DNA of 64,000 nucleotides, taken from the NCBI RefSeq assembly GCF_014655595.1, contig NZ_BNBL01000017.1:1-64000 (forward strand), given 5' to 3'. The DNA is from Streptomyces griseocarneus (GTDB lineage Bacteria; Actinomycetota; Actinomycetes; Streptomycetales; Streptomycetaceae). The translations under genes and the position numbers were made by a program. Positions 58,601 through 63,608 of this stretch are shown here, piece by piece (the stretch's first letter is position 1; each line of letters starts with the position of its first letter). A model generated the notes under the pieces. That model had not been told where the DNA came from. It ran no database searches and worked only from the letters and a program-made list of their open reading frames with translations.

Positions 58601-60014
58601 ACAGGGCGCGGGCAGCCGTCCACTCCTGCTGGTAGTCGCGGCCCCTCGCGGAGCGCCAGGTCTGCCGGTACTCGGCGAACTTGGGGTCGGAGAAGTCGAG
58701 CGGCGCCCCGTCCTTGTCCTTGAGCGCGCCGACGATGTGCTCGGCGAAGCCCTTGGCGTCGCCCTGCCGGTCGAACCACCATGGCATCTGCTGCCCCGTA
58801 CCAGTGGCGTGCAGGTACCAGTCGCCTTCAATCCGGCGAGCGACGAACTGTCCGCCGCCCACGAGCTTGAGGCGCTGCTCCTTCACCAGGGCATCGAGGT
58901 CCTGGGCCGCGCGCCGGTCCTGCTCGCTGCCGGAGGCGCGCAGGGCATCAGCCCGCTGGGACCAGTTGGCGCGGACCTGCTGGAGCGTGGTGAACCGTCC
59001 ACGAGCCTGGGCACGCTGCTGGCTGGCAACCGGGGCCTTCGGGGCGTTGTCGTTCTCGCGGGAGGCGTGGAAGTCCCGTACGGCCCGGCGGATGGCCTGC
59101 TCTGCGTCCTCACCCTTCGTGGAGCGCCACGTCAGGAGCCAGTCGGTGATCTTGGGGTCGGAGAAGTCGATCGGCTCGTTGAACTCGCCCGGCATGATGT
59201 GCCCGTTGCGTACGTGCTCGTTGAGGTAATCGGCCGCCGCTTCGGCTTCCTCGCGGGTGGCGAAGTCGCCGACGTCGAGGTAGCCGCCGGTGCCGGTGGA
59301 GGTGAGGTACCAGCGGCCGGTGGCGTCGTCGCGGGTGGTGACTAGGCCGCCAGACGGGGTGACCTGTAGGTCCTCGTCACCAGCCAAGCGGCGCAGCGCC
59401 GACGCGTTGGCGCCGGGCTGCTGGGCCAGGTCGAGGAAGTGGCGGCGTACGGCGGCGGTGTCCTCGAACCGGGCTCCGGCGCGGGCCTTGCGGTTGGGCA
59501 GCGCGGCGGTGTCGACGTCGTGGTGCCCGTCCTCGGGCTCGTCCTGATCGTCGCCTGCGGGGCTGTCGCCGTCATCGCCTCCGATGGGGTTGCCCTCGTC
59601 GTCGGCGTCGTGCGGTTCATCGGGGGTGTCCGGGTCTCCGTGGTCGTCGCGGGAGAGACCCAGGCCACGCCGCTCATCCTGATCGCGGCGAGCATCCTCT
59701 GCCTCGACCTTCTTCTGGTTCGAGGTGGGGGCGCTGCCGTCGGGGCGCGCAACCATCGTGATCCAGCGGGCGCTGGTGCTGTGGCGTCGCCCGGTGTAGG
59801 TCCCGTCGGCCGCGCGGTCCTGGACGAGCACGCGGTCATGCGGGAGGGCACGAACGACGCGGGCGAGCTTGCCTGACCACAACCTCGCGACACCGCCGGT
59901 CTCGATGAACCTGCCCTTCGAGTCCCTGGGGTGCAGGGCAGCGTTCCACGGCCGACGTACGGACTTGGCCTCAAGGGTGCGACTCAGGTCTGCCGGGGAA
60001 GTGCGATTCACCAT
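43602..60014 (-). CDS. Giant polyvalent protein with N6-adenine methylase and SNF2-like helicase
   Basis: 5470 aa from ATG 60014, fixed by a boundary repeat 25 nt upstream. Order: SH3-like N-terminus; module copies 1 and 2 (186-315, 339-476); helical repeats from 755, 824, 879, 948 and 1003; a low-complexity Gly/Asp/Arg stretch (1296-1407) that overlies a nested gene; an N12-class DNA methylase (RWSGWGAVP at about 1450, motif I VLEAGSGSGTFF at about 1550, GNVPFASVPF at about 1611); an SNF2-like helicase (Walker A EVGLGKT, K2244; DEAH 2405-2408; EQRNGRAIR at about 2751); further helical repeats (3245, 3750); module copy 3 (3589-3723); SH3-like domains (about 4330-4816); basic helices (5055-5127); and a degenerate zincin-like end. 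Next to a portal-MuF gene this fits a polyvalent protein injected with the DNA to modify it and resist host defences. Confidence 0.82.
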   Translation of the reverse strand: MVNRTSPADLSRTLEAKSVRRPWNAALHPRDSKGRFIETGGVARLWSGKLARVVRALPHDRVLVQDRAADGTYTGRRHSTSARWITMVARPDGSAPTSNQKKVEAEDARRDQDERRGLGLSRDDHGDPDTPDEPHDADDEGNPIGGDDGDSPAGDDQDEPEDGHHDVDTAALPNRKARAGARFEDTAAVRRHFLDLAQQPGANASALRRLAGDEDLQVTPSGGLVTTRDDATGRWYLTSTGTGGYLDVGDFATREEAEAAADYLNEHVRNGHIMPGEFNEPIDFSDPKITDWLLTWRSTKGEDAEQAIRRAVRDFHASRENDNAPKAPVASQQRAQARGRFTTLQQVRANWSQRADALRASGSEQDRRAAQDLDALVKEQRLKLVGGGQFVARRIEGDWYLHATGTGQQMPWWFDRQGDAKGFAEHIVGALKDKDGAPLDFSDPKFAEYRQTWRSARGRDYQQEWTAARALWDQDHPPKHSIATDRLAETLRRRPFGDDDGQAPKADAPAQSTTMPEVTDKPEIPEHVRAGSQESEQERSTSAEEPASVFEPAAAQQREEGSEPETDGRPVGVPKEAEPVEGVPGYWATSWNPGPVTVYGPDGARIASVVGSYSDRHATVDGVYVPIGSNADIADQIIARHHVATTNPDQADHVHLAWTTHKGKRVLAVRGTIKNDARDDRAVGAAGKLAWSPVQKARITGTQWKPETRDRKAADILAAFVRQGRNVRVTDEDRYNAGAPDTAQLDEDAKKLRAMPEADLRQHRDNLKIHAEVATTPARKQRARAALQKVEAELERRRIDQADEDSHDEPQPPKPSAQDRTAAMSDEDLTEAINRSERDRGTYGSRRGDRLNEDEQALYADRRRRTTERVNQAESPQDLSDEDLATRIKELQSRERAHKSSGTIHEEEDLAPERDLWNQVTERLADAETEQQARRLHAIQQRPPVQGLDDDALEKEFLSLPARLRHLGAEQNEILTARWHAVYEERQNRKADVYRNGPDPAGLNDADLDTAFRDLHKKRNLTTGREREALEERLKALFEEQNRRGAEGREQKVNRAETREDPLTSSYGISVRVDGNAYGQISYHEHDSPYAGGHKAGWNAQRQRHGSTLGAFPSMPEALAAIVDSYDTDPASEPVRLYGPVRRVWVPKMFFELYQSSRRVDAFPAASKERQTLYGLFKGHGYGWSDNTNPITGRIGKGANIDVPEGLLAEFHRVTEDLSREMMLRSSDRELDSSDRSKARSRLASINAALHGIDGQRTAVRKDGGDDDRKVISREEIEAQQAALRAALGTDEGADGEHLQPDGQGPLDEVPSAGAGGDGRRGDVLPAQGQGDRDGDSGGRGGAGGDRAGGDGVRGPGGSDQADQGGRDRDGSAGSAARAGAGDRGAAGAQSGDAGSAGDAGRGVRHVASRFRPNPADAATKGPIQRAAANVEAIRVLKRLERENRPATEKEKVTLARWSGWGAVPIMFASEPNEKEPRYQQGGARYGKFAQDHARWAEYRDLRTMLSDELTPLEWQQARRGTLSMHYTPQPIAEAMWEGLKALGFERGDVLEAGSGSGTFFGVSPEGARLTGIELDPTTARIAKAIYPDANVLNENFAETDAHPGTFDASIGNVPFASVPFGDKRYPAESLHNGFITKDLALTRPGGITLLITSRHTLDSKGDKARKQIAKYGNLIGAVRLPSGVFNDAGTSVVTDVLVLRRRADGEDPGDTSWLNAPERKVGDVREHVNAYFTEHPEHILGDLTTESSPFGPRLTVKGNPAKAADQLRDALKNIATTAKADGNGYEPHPDGDNRPPVVLQTAREKHANDWTGRLYEGDDGKLYQHVNGGNPVVVEPSDGREDQLRALMELRDVAAELRVLDRKNAEDERAEKLRAQLRGLHTAYVEQYGPLSKPGQFRSMKTGTRPDGTEERTPTAFGYFRSDPDAGSVLALERWDADKQEPILSRVFDERAAARRQPLDRTDDPKTALSAVVAATGEVDLGEIARLLNMAPQDALRALGNEVFTDPTTGRLELAGAYLSGPVRDKLEAARRAAAKDPAFAVNVSSLEAVQPPDRTIGEFTPEMGAHWTPPQLLQGFLREYLGDKTLRVAHDDRYGWMLYTGQVPKANNVLHGVAADEEKGTRGKNAVEIARAILGHGSLTIYRDDKRRDVDEETSRLVRQKADQMRSEFAKYATANADRLTRLTDSYNKIMNGHVVRSYDGMSPSLDGFTPDRTPHAWQLSGAARMQFERSVILAHEVGLGKTGTLVMGTQALKASGQIEKPYAVVPDHLAQQWYDEARFLYPNAEIHLITSGDLADGRRDSTLEWLRANKPDLVIFTEPAFGSIKMSPEAQERYEFRALEALREQLDRQYEDATNPDHPFIVAKIEQRIATIQNKISKNAAPMRTPGQTYWDDLGFDYAVIDEAHRYKGVGFRSREGGGDPASIRGIDLHQKLTDLHRRRAGRATVTLATGTPLSNSITEQFTMLALAAPWVLDSYKAGAPDLWAATFGRKTLRVENAPDGSGLRVVERFSEFHNRRAMKTMWGLVADTKRADDVDIPRPKIANGGPNLVMVDPTKDQTARLKQLVARGRAIHNGDVDRSQDNMLAVSNEGTSVALDPRLVDAKAPAGNKLAAVAARHVERYHQHKDRIYKTYYGSTEDHPTPGALQMIFLNEGVPGGNNRGSFDAYAELKRLMVAGGIPEEKIAFVQDHKKTGKPEELAALFRRARDGEIAVLIGSSSVAGTGMNAQNRMVSLTHVDLDWGAAQMEQRNGRAIRYGNQNPVVDIDIFATKGSLDGWKAGFVASKAEGLVDIQRPEMADSDTRDTVTELDVDYPDYETMEAEIGGNPYMSQLMKARRTLRDLEIDQHNEAAERVRRQEALADLKQELADTRDAIARREEALPRIRDVRDSFAMNLGGLSYTERADAAAALHRQVTTQLLEHNRDGMGPWKILGQLGGLDIGVRTERRADGKLVAHVGFPDLARSDFERGPDDLKKKGAGSGMITRLTNALEKAPVLQQADRARLPELDEQIALLQSAQAAADFTPQIEHARVRANLLDDIVGRIADLDKLPEIDEDELDKKLTKTQRRQIVEERRGARIPLQAAVGAAVLTLEDFDRKFPEPERADKPEISEERQPEQDRVRLSTEEVSQALRQLRPDSDDTSEEPADAPDTAADAGDGDGGRDLPTTPTASGGENPEDDDTEQPASVQGDDATQPQVPADEAQDASDAPTAADDTVTLARDEVTQQLDDIRPEGTKAPSAMTDQEIADEIVALMGREMADGELTGTDRTRMAVLEAEKDRRAGRTPKPEPKTPAPAEPDGGLFDVDEPQPQSPVAADPNNSLDQPDDLFGTPDMFADHEGRDTRRLRPVQMRNPEELAEGDRYTDADGRTRTVAEPPRRTGRGRVRVVTGDGEERFYNRDAELRLRYPDEEIDDDRDEQSTSGLGTGDAPATPQGDETGRDETHKPNQQDDIQPEDDGEQPQGEEQRGEEPRRSDREADGAAPDVAPAGAGGSQTPDADHDRDANGADAGEPDTQDDEDDRERRRRRVRRGGGGTGGGGFGGPGGPGLPRLNLPHPSRIPAAGSGGTDGDGTDRGSVAPDRTPPRTVADLRDAWRRGHRLTTDENTPERRAFLAQLADNPTLTLSSGGGLVTWTDDTAPDGMRRWQFAQARNGGRFGKITLTARTADDARDLADLFEITTNANGEPIDWHQPLTLDVIGQWRDRQGRTLPDALRTLRDLFQDGDEQDSDTSQPKPVATLPEDLTDLSDDDLAAAWGQGLSEADQMRVAEEMDRRDSADQRVRDVIPTAQAADAEEVRRRGEAMDAALGFGNADVTRRPQTREERLQREFQDVDEARYSAAIDATNGYFFSRASRNLLPVSERDLFSGGSLSQFGRWRDYASEELIEWFDNNGGRLTYNQYKQRRRADERVERKRYEEAQRRAAAANDTAAPEAVSTAGLSTADIDLPSFTLTPESEEDANRRFGGANQVRALAERADLRPAAADAGTFDVWMDGRRIGTVRNVNRNSPERAQMWDATPLLTVDHDHNSRSANRDLAVANLVVRADRSPADATNPNEGTWNTVKVHLAGRSPELPELPGSLSSDPAVKERYDRLVQLIESFRSQQSPNGNLAKDLAQARDEFQWLRDTLVATQGNRQDRDAVKDLERRSLWAERLRDGFAQNDEHRAPDASGDEPDGATPASTAATPGGAKEPSVDEEAAPTPGGAATPTPGDAATPTPGGAAVPRAGAVDQPRPADSTPDAPETPRGDNAPDAGAAPETSRDDDSDTARTGADAAPALDAGPAREPRPAPGPTQAPDLTDEDANEPEHRPDPEPIGGQPAHWTSVDQLQPGDMARIDGTTRRGRAVTRAGYVLDAPQRVTVTRRGRTEDMWRTTISESPDGRTGSRGTIYTPLNASAARAEAPKANAPGPPASGAQDDVVSGDLPDTIATDTRGIGLFPGSHVTGSGDREGTVTGVTDTTVSVRWADGETDNGIAPTSLTVGDTDDRRPTGWTPTGQRLRPGHVVSDENGALLGPVDEANGDSITVTTAEGTITHHAADLRVVGEVRDDTPETAPVTGISETTADEINKGDVVVLDLDGAPTTVEILDTNRDGDRVTLHYVDTTTGELGAIDMDATAVVHKAEGPNGAAPDLGPDDAPAADDELTIHEPLPSLDPVNGPTVDPDLTPADRDAIADNGSSPEDNPDAQQAAARLGADLPVTPEQATALATQLRANADPATTEGRAALRAADHLDRAAGHAAPEGLDRPRPSNAAQIGEGDIIAMPDERRGDEIHVYRVIDVEEGPGGVRSLLLEDENRQWKRRIVHAAMPVWQLPEPAPDTTGSDTPDPAPAPAPRDPTPPIAAVRRQIVADHSRTVAMRIIDEAVAGTEPPGDIHALREQIAQRLTPDALQGARNAARQDANAALDAAGITGRDRAAVQQALRRARTKAHERTVRAALRTINDLEPLPGEPNEDLAQRAAGLLRLIPDQFDAPSPSRPRNVPDGDGSADATTHVDDAVTALLRQLEEAGVDPVDTDALTRLLTAQLDGTRQAAARRIVGRAAATAPDRARQPGFLARVIALLGRMGRRLIELVKAAAEKIAELWRNSRERLSRLKAFLRRLVGRVRNWPESRRLARLQAALDFPDVEGESLAARVSQWASLLPEPGRFGQASRRVSWWRPTTWAQLAAGRLPGRTAETRWVPDRASDGGPGLTALRHMAALRAAGTDVDRGVTRHLADALGDDFGGDPHGTLRHADDYVAATERRLLNLQAARSSNAIQDLDVDVEIAAARMEAAAARREWEELRTRYAAAVPDAVAAALADVRDLGPQGAAGIVFGPDTTPDAERAVRDVQRLIPRDWLAIPDGRRLTAVTGEAGRYEPDTGRATVADLGDAGVGTAAHALAQHLAGHLPDLDAAQRAFWFTRTHTGRPGARTLHHSALGRLLDQQQTQTDTGESLARSLQAMFTGDWYEDDDLRSFLLGLLATR
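55793..56128 (-). CDS. Small gene nested inside the giant gene
   Basis: In the +1 frame relative to the giant gene, 111 codons run from GTG 56128 (AAGGGG 6 nt upstream; an ATG at 56143 is an alternative) to TAG 55793. The product (SIYSQTARDHWTKYRPRELA, then FFLRKGREIETAILAAEEAL and RQIRADATAMVLRDLLPE) looks like a normal helical protein. Nearly every third base in this frame is G or C. The giant frame here drops to about half G/C at third positions and reads only Gly/Asp/Arg. So this frame is probably the one under selection. Its family and role are unknown. Confidence 0.65.
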   Translation of the reverse strand: MSIYSQTARDHWTKYRPRELAAMDDAETFFLRKGREIETAILAAEEALEATVPAATEYEGRAGQIRQIRADATAMVLRDLLPEPEPETEELPALSPEMRDLLAMQDAVYDM

Positions 60015-60039
60015 GGCGCGGACCATGCACATCGCACTC

Positions 60040-60058
60040 GGTTAGCGTCGCGTGCTGA
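60040..60058 (-). repeat. 19-bp gene-boundary repeat, copy 14 (polyvalent gene)
   Basis: The top strand reads GGTTAGCGTCGCGTGCTGA. It ends exactly 25 nt upstream of ATG 60014, and TCCGCGCC abuts the start. Confidence 0.87.
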
Positions 60059-60095
60059 TGGACGGCGGCTCAGGGAGACCAGATGGCTGGCTAGG

Positions 60096-62570
60096 TCAGG
60101 AGGTCTCCCGGGAGCTGGGGCCAGTGCGGTATCGGAGGCGGCAGCGGCAGTTGAGAGTGAGACCAGCGGGCGCGAACGGGTCCCCGGGGTAACGCAGGGT
60201 GGAGCCGTGGACGGTGTAAGGGATACCGACGGGCAGGGTGGTGCCGTTCAGCTCCATGTGGGCGGGCCGGACTCGGGTGTCTCCGCGGGTGACCCAGGTG
60301 CGCAGCACGGAAGGACCCACGCCCTCGGCGGTGGCATCGGCCGCACCGTTGACGGTCGCGACGGCGCAGGACTCGGCGAGCAGGGCAATGAACTTTGCGG
60401 AGCGCGCGCGATAGAACGCGGCCACCGTGTCGGTGAGGTCGCGGAGGGCGACGGGCTCGCTTTGTGCTGTGTCGAGGGCGTCGGCCAAGTCAGAGAGCAG
60501 CGTGGTGAGGGCGCGCCCGGCCATGGTCGAGGCGGCGAGCCCAGCGGCGGCCGCGCTCGGCGGCACGGTGGCCTCGCCCGTCATGCTCCTGCTGAGGGTC
60601 GCCGCGATGGTCACTGCGGTCTGCTGGAGGATTGGGGCCAGAGTGCTGACCGTCTCCTCCTCCCACCGTGCCGCGCCGACAATGCGCGCCCCGTCGATCG
60701 GACTGTCACCCTGGCGTAGGTCGGTGTCGCCGTCCGGCTCCCAGTACCGGGTGTGCCTACGGAACTTGGGTGCGTGCAGACGAGCGGTGATGACGCCCTC
60801 TTGCCGGGCAAGCAATGCGGTGAGTGCCGCCGTGATGGCGGCGGAGGCCGTGTCGAAGTTGCTGTCGGTGACTTCGAATCCGTCATCGTCTCGGGGCAGC
60901 TCCTTGTGCTCGATGCGGCTGCGCGCGGCGTCGACGTCGGTTGCGGCATCCCCGTGAACTGTTGGTTGCTCGAGCGTGGTGCGCGCGACCGCGACGTCGT
61001 CTGCGGCGTCACCGGGCAAGGTGAGAGGAACGTTGCTGCGGGCTTGGTCGAGGGCGGCTGCGGCGGTGCCCTCGGCCGCCGGATCGCTGGCGGGGCCACG
61101 GGCGGCTGCGACATCTGTGGCGGCGGTTGCCCGCGGGGCCTGGCCGCGCGCCTCGGCGACCGCGTCGGCCGCTGAGCTGCCCGCAGGGCCGGAGGGAGCT
61201 ATGGCGGGTGGCGGGTCGCCGGCTCCGGGTAGGTCGGGCATGCCTCCCGCAGCCGGGTCCTGGGCGACGCCGAGCGCGGCTGCATCCTGCTCGTTGGCTG
61301 GGACGGGTGCCTTCTGCGGGCTGATCCACAGTGCTCGGGTGTGGGGGACGTTGAAGGGGCGGCGACCGGCGATCTGGCGGTACTCGTCGACCGTGATCAG
61401 CCCGGCGTTCCACTCCTGCCTCGCCTCTTCCCTCCGCTGGCGGCGGGGGTACTCGAGCGCTTCAACGGTGGACGTGTTGAAGCGGAGCGACCATCCGTCG
61501 TCGAGGTCCAGGTCGAAGGCGGACGCAAGCAGTGCGAGATGGGGGAGCTCGGTGTGCTGCCAGAAGTTCCACTCTTCCCGGTCAGCGTTCGCGTACGTGC
61601 GTTCGCTCGCATTGCCGACGATGCTCTCCGGGACGCCGAACGCGCTCAGGATCTCGTCCTTCGCGGTCTTGGCCAGCGTCTCGTAGTTCATGTCGCGCGG
61701 CCGGGTGCTGGTGTCCACGTAGTTGAGACCGCCCGGTCCGCTGCCGACGACGACGGTTTCGCCGGCGTGCTGGGCGCCCGGGGCGAGCCGCTGCTGAATT
61801 CGGTCGATCTCGCGCTGATCCAGACCATCAACGTCGATGCCAACGATCCCTGACGGGCGCGCGTCGTTGTCGATGAAGGTGATGTTGTACGTTCGGGCCT
61901 TCACGTCCAGGTCGACGGACAGGCCCGCCGCCTCCAGCGGCGTGACGCCGCAGAAGGGATCGGTTGGATGCGGGTCTCTCAGCCAGATGACGCGGCTGGG
62001 GTCCAGCTCCCGGACCCGCCCGTCGTACGTCGTGAACTCGTAGTGGGAGATGTAGTCGCCGTGGTGGGGGTCGGGTACCGGTTCGACCCGGTTGGGCGGC
62101 AATAGGTCGAGGCGGGTGATTGTGCCTCCGCGGCTGCGGGTGATCTCGACGAACGCACCCTTCTTCGACAACAGGAGCTGCGCAGAGAGCCGCTTCTTGA
62201 AGACGGTGGCCCGCTCCAGCGGGTTAGCCTGGACGTTCAGGACGTGCAGGAGCGGGTGGTCGGTGAGCGTTTCCGCGAACTGCCGCTCGTCACCACCACG
62301 TCCAATCTCGACGGTGAGCGCACTGGGGTGTTTGGAGATCGCCTCGACGGACTTGAAGGTCCAGATACTCCGCTCGTATCCCTCCTGGATGACGCGGTCG
62401 AGGTCCCAGCCCGCGGCGCGGTTCTCGGTGCCCCACACGGTCGTGGTGCCCGCGTAGGTCATGGAGACGTACGAGTTGCCGATCGGCCCGGCTGACTTCT
62501 CTTCCTGCGGCAGATGCGAGCGCGGGACGAGGAGGCGGCGGAGGCCGGGCAGGAACTGGCGCTGGGGCAT
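60096..62570 (-). CDS. Portal protein fused to MuF-like head morphogenesis domain
   Basis: 824 aa from ATG 62570, overlapping the previous stop (TGATG) with GAGGGGG upstream. Residues about 30-420 are an HK97-type portal (LLHVLNVQANPLERATVFKK; IWLRDPHPTDPFCGVTPLEA; LSAFGVPESIVGNASERTYA). A linker at about 450-560 has five degenerate AAxDVAxAR repeats. The C-terminus (about 700-824) is MuF: VLRTWVTRGDTRVRPAHMEL and GLTLNCRCRLRY. The portal forms the DNA channel and MuF is a minor head protein usually fused to, or followed by, injected effectors. The giant gene follows directly. Confidence 0.9.
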   Translation of the reverse strand: MPQRQFLPGLRRLLVPRSHLPQEEKSAGPIGNSYVSMTYAGTTTVWGTENRAAGWDLDRVIQEGYERSIWTFKSVEAISKHPSALTVEIGRGGDERQFAETLTDHPLLHVLNVQANPLERATVFKKRLSAQLLLSKKGAFVEITRSRGGTITRLDLLPPNRVEPVPDPHHGDYISHYEFTTYDGRVRELDPSRVIWLRDPHPTDPFCGVTPLEAAGLSVDLDVKARTYNITFIDNDARPSGIVGIDVDGLDQREIDRIQQRLAPGAQHAGETVVVGSGPGGLNYVDTSTRPRDMNYETLAKTAKDEILSAFGVPESIVGNASERTYANADREEWNFWQHTELPHLALLASAFDLDLDDGWSLRFNTSTVEALEYPRRQRREEARQEWNAGLITVDEYRQIAGRRPFNVPHTRALWISPQKAPVPANEQDAAALGVAQDPAAGGMPDLPGAGDPPPAIAPSGPAGSSAADAVAEARGQAPRATAATDVAAARGPASDPAAEGTAAAALDQARSNVPLTLPGDAADDVAVARTTLEQPTVHGDAATDVDAARSRIEHKELPRDDDGFEVTDSNFDTASAAITAALTALLARQEGVITARLHAPKFRRHTRYWEPDGDTDLRQGDSPIDGARIVGAARWEEETVSTLAPILQQTAVTIAATLSRSMTGEATVPPSAAAAGLAASTMAGRALTTLLSDLADALDTAQSEPVALRDLTDTVAAFYRARSAKFIALLAESCAVATVNGAADATAEGVGPSVLRTWVTRGDTRVRPAHMELNGTTLPVGIPYTVHGSTLRYPGDPFAPAGLTLNCRCRLRYRTGPSSRETS

Positions 62571-62908
62571 CAGGCCCCCTCACTGGCCAGCCACACGCCT
62601 GCCGCGGCGAGGGCCGTGCCGACTTCGACCCAGCCCAGCAGTGGAAAGTACGCGAAGGCGCAACCGACGGCGGCCGCGACCACGATGGTGCTGATAGTGC
62701 AGGTGACGGCGCGGGAGACCTTGGTCCTCGGCGGTGCCAGGAAGCGGAGGGCCGCGAAGGTGCCCGCGGCCGCCACGCTGCTGCTCAGTACCGGGTGCAT
62801 GGCGCCCAGGGCAACGAGCACGACGAGGACGCCGGCAGCGACGAGGAGCAGTCCGGCGGCTTCGCGGGCGAGGCTTCGCGGCGAGGGTGTCTCAGGCGGT
62901 GTACTCAC
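62570..62908 (-). CDS. Small multi-pass membrane protein
   Basis: 112 aa from GTG 62908, fixed by the boundary repeat 25 nt upstream and GTGCGCGCC directly before it. Hydrophobic segments (AAGLLLVAAGVLVVLVALGA; LSSSVAAAGTFAALRFLAPP; ISTIVVAAAVGCAFAYFPLL; GTALAAAGVWLASEGA) suggest four membrane passes. It is coupled to the portal gene by TGATG. A membrane protein upstream of the portal is unusual; superinfection exclusion or an injection aid are guesses. Confidence 0.7.
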   Translation of the reverse strand: MSTPPETPSPRSLAREAAGLLLVAAGVLVVLVALGAMHPVLSSSVAAAGTFAALRFLAPPRTKVSRAVTCTISTIVVAAAVGCAFAYFPLLGWVEVGTALAAAGVWLASEGA

Positions 62909-62933
62909 GGCGCGCACGATGGGGTCAGCGTGG

Positions 62934-62952
62934 CGTTAGTGTCGCGCGCTGG
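62934..62952 (-). repeat. 19-bp gene-boundary repeat, copy 15
   Basis: The top strand reads CGTTAGTGTCGCGCGCTGG. It ends exactly 25 nt upstream of the membrane-protein start at 62908. Confidence 0.85.
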
Positions 62953-62994
62953 TTTTGGAGGTGTCCAGGGTCGGCTGGGAGAGGACGTGCGCAG

Positions 62995-63495
62995 TCAGCG
63001 GGGCCGGCTGACTCCGGCCATGTAGGCGCTGATGCCGCGCCGCTGGATTTTCTCACCAGGGATGATCTTGGTGCCCATCGGGGGCGGCGGGACCTTGCGC
63101 TTCTTGCGCGTCGACTGGTCCCCGCCGATCAGGTGCCTGTTGTCCACCTTTTCTGCGCAGTCCTCACCCTTGACCTCGTCGTACGGGCGACGACAGCCCT
63201 TGCAGTACACCTCCAGGGCGTCGACGCGCTGGCCGGCGGTCGCTTTGAAGGAGCCTCGGAAGTCGGCGATGCTCGCGATGCGCGGTTCCACCTGGATCTC
63301 AGCGGCGACGACCCAGGTGTGAGAGAGGTCCTGGGGCGGTTCGGCCGGTGGGATTGGAGGGGCGGGCGGCGCTGCCTTCGTCGCCGCCTTCAGCACCGGA
63401 GCCTGTGAAGCCGGGGCGGGCTTTGACGGGAACAGCGGTTCCTGCCAGAAAGCCCGGCCCGCTGCCCGTGAGAGGGGAGCAGTAGCAGTCGTCAC
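62995..63495 (-). CDS. Hypothetical protein with zinc-ribbon-like Cys motif
   Basis: 166 aa from GTG 63495 with GGAGG 4-8 nt upstream, which rules out the longer reading. After a Pro/Ala-rich N-terminus (about 20-55) the core is LSHTWVVAAEIQVEPRIASI. The segment LEVYCKGCRRPYDEVKGEDC (CxxC plus one Cys) looks like half a zinc ribbon. The C-terminus is basic (STRKKRKVPPPPMGTKIIPG). It is the first gene of the portal unit. It may be a DNA-associated virion or packaging protein; no family is recognised. Confidence 0.68.
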   Translation of the reverse strand: MTTATAPLSRAAGRAFWQEPLFPSKPAPASQAPVLKAATKAAPPAPPIPPAEPPQDLSHTWVVAAEIQVEPRIASIADFRGSFKATAGQRVDALEVYCKGCRRPYDEVKGEDCAEKVDNRHLIGGDQSTRKKRKVPPPPMGTKIIPGEKIQRRGISAYMAGVSRPR

Positions 63496-63608
63496 CCATT
63501 CCTCCGCGCCGTTTCGCTGGCGGGGTTGACACAAGAGCCGACCCCTTTCACAGCGCGGAACGTCAAGCGACCGTGATCTGTTACACCGGCCGCTGGCCGA
63601 GTCCGCTC

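Noticed and set aside
63520..63550. A further copy of the 19-bp boundary repeat before the 166-aa gene
   Set aside because: CTTGTGTC is present, but in the opposite orientation to all other copies, and the GCGYGCTG half does not match.
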